Under the pieces are notes generated by a model. That model searched no databases, was not told the DNA's origin, and was given only the letters and a program-made list of their open reading frames with translations. Made by a program: the position numbers and the translations under genes. A stretch of 6,506 bases of DNA from an uncultured Clostridia bacterium (GTDB taxonomy: Bacteria; Bacillota; Clostridia; Christensenellales; Borkfalkiaceae), in the NCBI GenBank assembly GCA_946637575.1, contig CAMPBJ010000059.1, positions 1 to 6,506 of the forward strand. Direction: 5' to 3'. Positions 6,073 through 6,506 of this stretch are shown here, piece by piece (positions within the stretch are counted from its first letter, which is position 1; every line of letters starts with the position of its first letter).

Positions 6073-6444
6073 ATGGCGGTTTTATTTTTTCTTTTTGGGA
6101 TGATAGGCGGTGTGTTCGGCGGTTTAGGTATGGGAGGGGGAACGTTTCTTATTCCTCTTCTTACGATATTCGGCGGGGTTTCTCAACACGTCTCTCAGGC
6201 GGTAAACCTTATCGCCTTTTTGCCCATGTCGGTCATCGCGTTGTTTATCCATATCAAAAACGGTTTTGTTGACACGAAAACGGCGGCTATCTTTATTTTG
6301 CCTGCGCTTTTGTTTGCTTTTTTATTTTCTTTCGTCGCTCAATACGTGGACGGAGTATTGTTAAAAAAGATTTTCGGAGCTTTTTTAGTCTTTCTTTCGG
6401 CGTTGTTTTTCGTTAAAGATAAGCGAAAAGACAAGTTGCTTTAA
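6073..6444 (+). CDS. TSUP (TauE/SafE) family half-transporter, C-terminal half
   Basis: A 123-residue membrane protein matching the second half of the TSUP fold. It begins with GGVFGGLGMGGGTFLIP (12-28), the counterpart of the glycine loop in the upstream gene, followed by SQAVNLIAFLPMS (41-53), which aligns with QATAIFIILPVS of the first half. About four membrane segments (2-30, 42-62, 70-90, 95-113) end in a basic tail KDKRKDK, placing the C-terminus inside by the positive-inside rule. The ATG is one base after the stop of the preceding gene and in the +1 frame. No Shine-Dalgarno sequence lies within normal distance; the nearest G-rich stretch, GGGG, is about 20 bases upstream. Translation therefore probably depends on coupling to the first gene. 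Together the two proteins provide one full permease. No hairpin terminator is visible in the 62 bases that follow; the A and T runs there are not preceded by a GC-rich stem. Confidence 0.86.
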   Translation: MAVLFFLFGMIGGVFGGLGMGGGTFLIPLLTIFGGVSQHVSQAVNLIAFLPMSVIALFIHIKNGFVDTKTAAIFILPALLFAFLFSFVAQYVDGVLLKKIFGAFLVFLSALFFVKDKRKDKLL

Positions 6445-6506
6445 TCGACAATTTTTTACTGACGATTTCTTAAAAAAAAATTTAAAAAAAAGAACGAAAA
6501 TCAAAA

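Noticed and set aside
6445..6506. A/T-rich end of the window as a terminator
   Set aside because: Runs of A and T are present but no GC-containing stem can be drawn.

Overview
The window looks like chromosomal DNA from a Gram-positive bacterium of the Bacillota, most likely an uncultured gut-type member of the class Clostridia. Four things suggest this: a MurG with the GTAGH-type N-terminal loop, a WYL-domain regulator, strong GGGGAGG/AAGGAG ribosome binding sites with TTGACA/TATAAT promoters, and a half-size TauE/SafE gene pair of a kind I recall from Clostridia. The assignment to class is an inference; nothing here fixes a genus. No RNA gene, CRISPR array, insertion sequence or phage gene is visible.

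Layout, left to right. (1) Positions 3-929, minus strand: a complete HTH-WYL transcriptional regulator, whose stop codon lies at the left edge. (2) Positions 930-1029: a compact divergent promoter region with a near-consensus leftward promoter and two touching inverted repeats. (3) Positions 1030-1209, plus strand: a 59-codon gene of unknown function with a very strong ribosome binding site. Its 3' end overlaps the end of the next gene tail to tail. (4) Positions 1175-2236, minus strand: murG, the lipid II-forming GlcNAc transferase. (5) Positions 2273-2307: an intrinsic terminator with a perfect 15-bp stem. (6) Positions 2321-5521, minus strand: a 1066-residue surface protein with a lipoprotein-like signal peptide, three repeated beta-rich modules, a C-terminal membrane helix and a very acidic tail, driven by its own promoter at 5583-5611. 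(7) Positions 5700-6071 and 6073-6444, plus strand: two 123-residue half-transporters of the TSUP (TauE/SafE) family, separated by one base. (8) Positions 6445-6506: A/T-rich sequence with nothing recognisable.

Working together: the regulator and the small gene are probably one regulatory unit, because the operator-like repeats cover the -35 elements of both divergent promoters. The two half-transporters most likely form one permease. The large surface protein is a single-gene transcription unit by its promoter and terminator. MurG follows that terminator and has no visible ribosome binding site or convincing promoter. The least explained items are the large surface protein with its lipid-plus-helix anchoring and acidic tail, and the small gene beside the WYL regulator.
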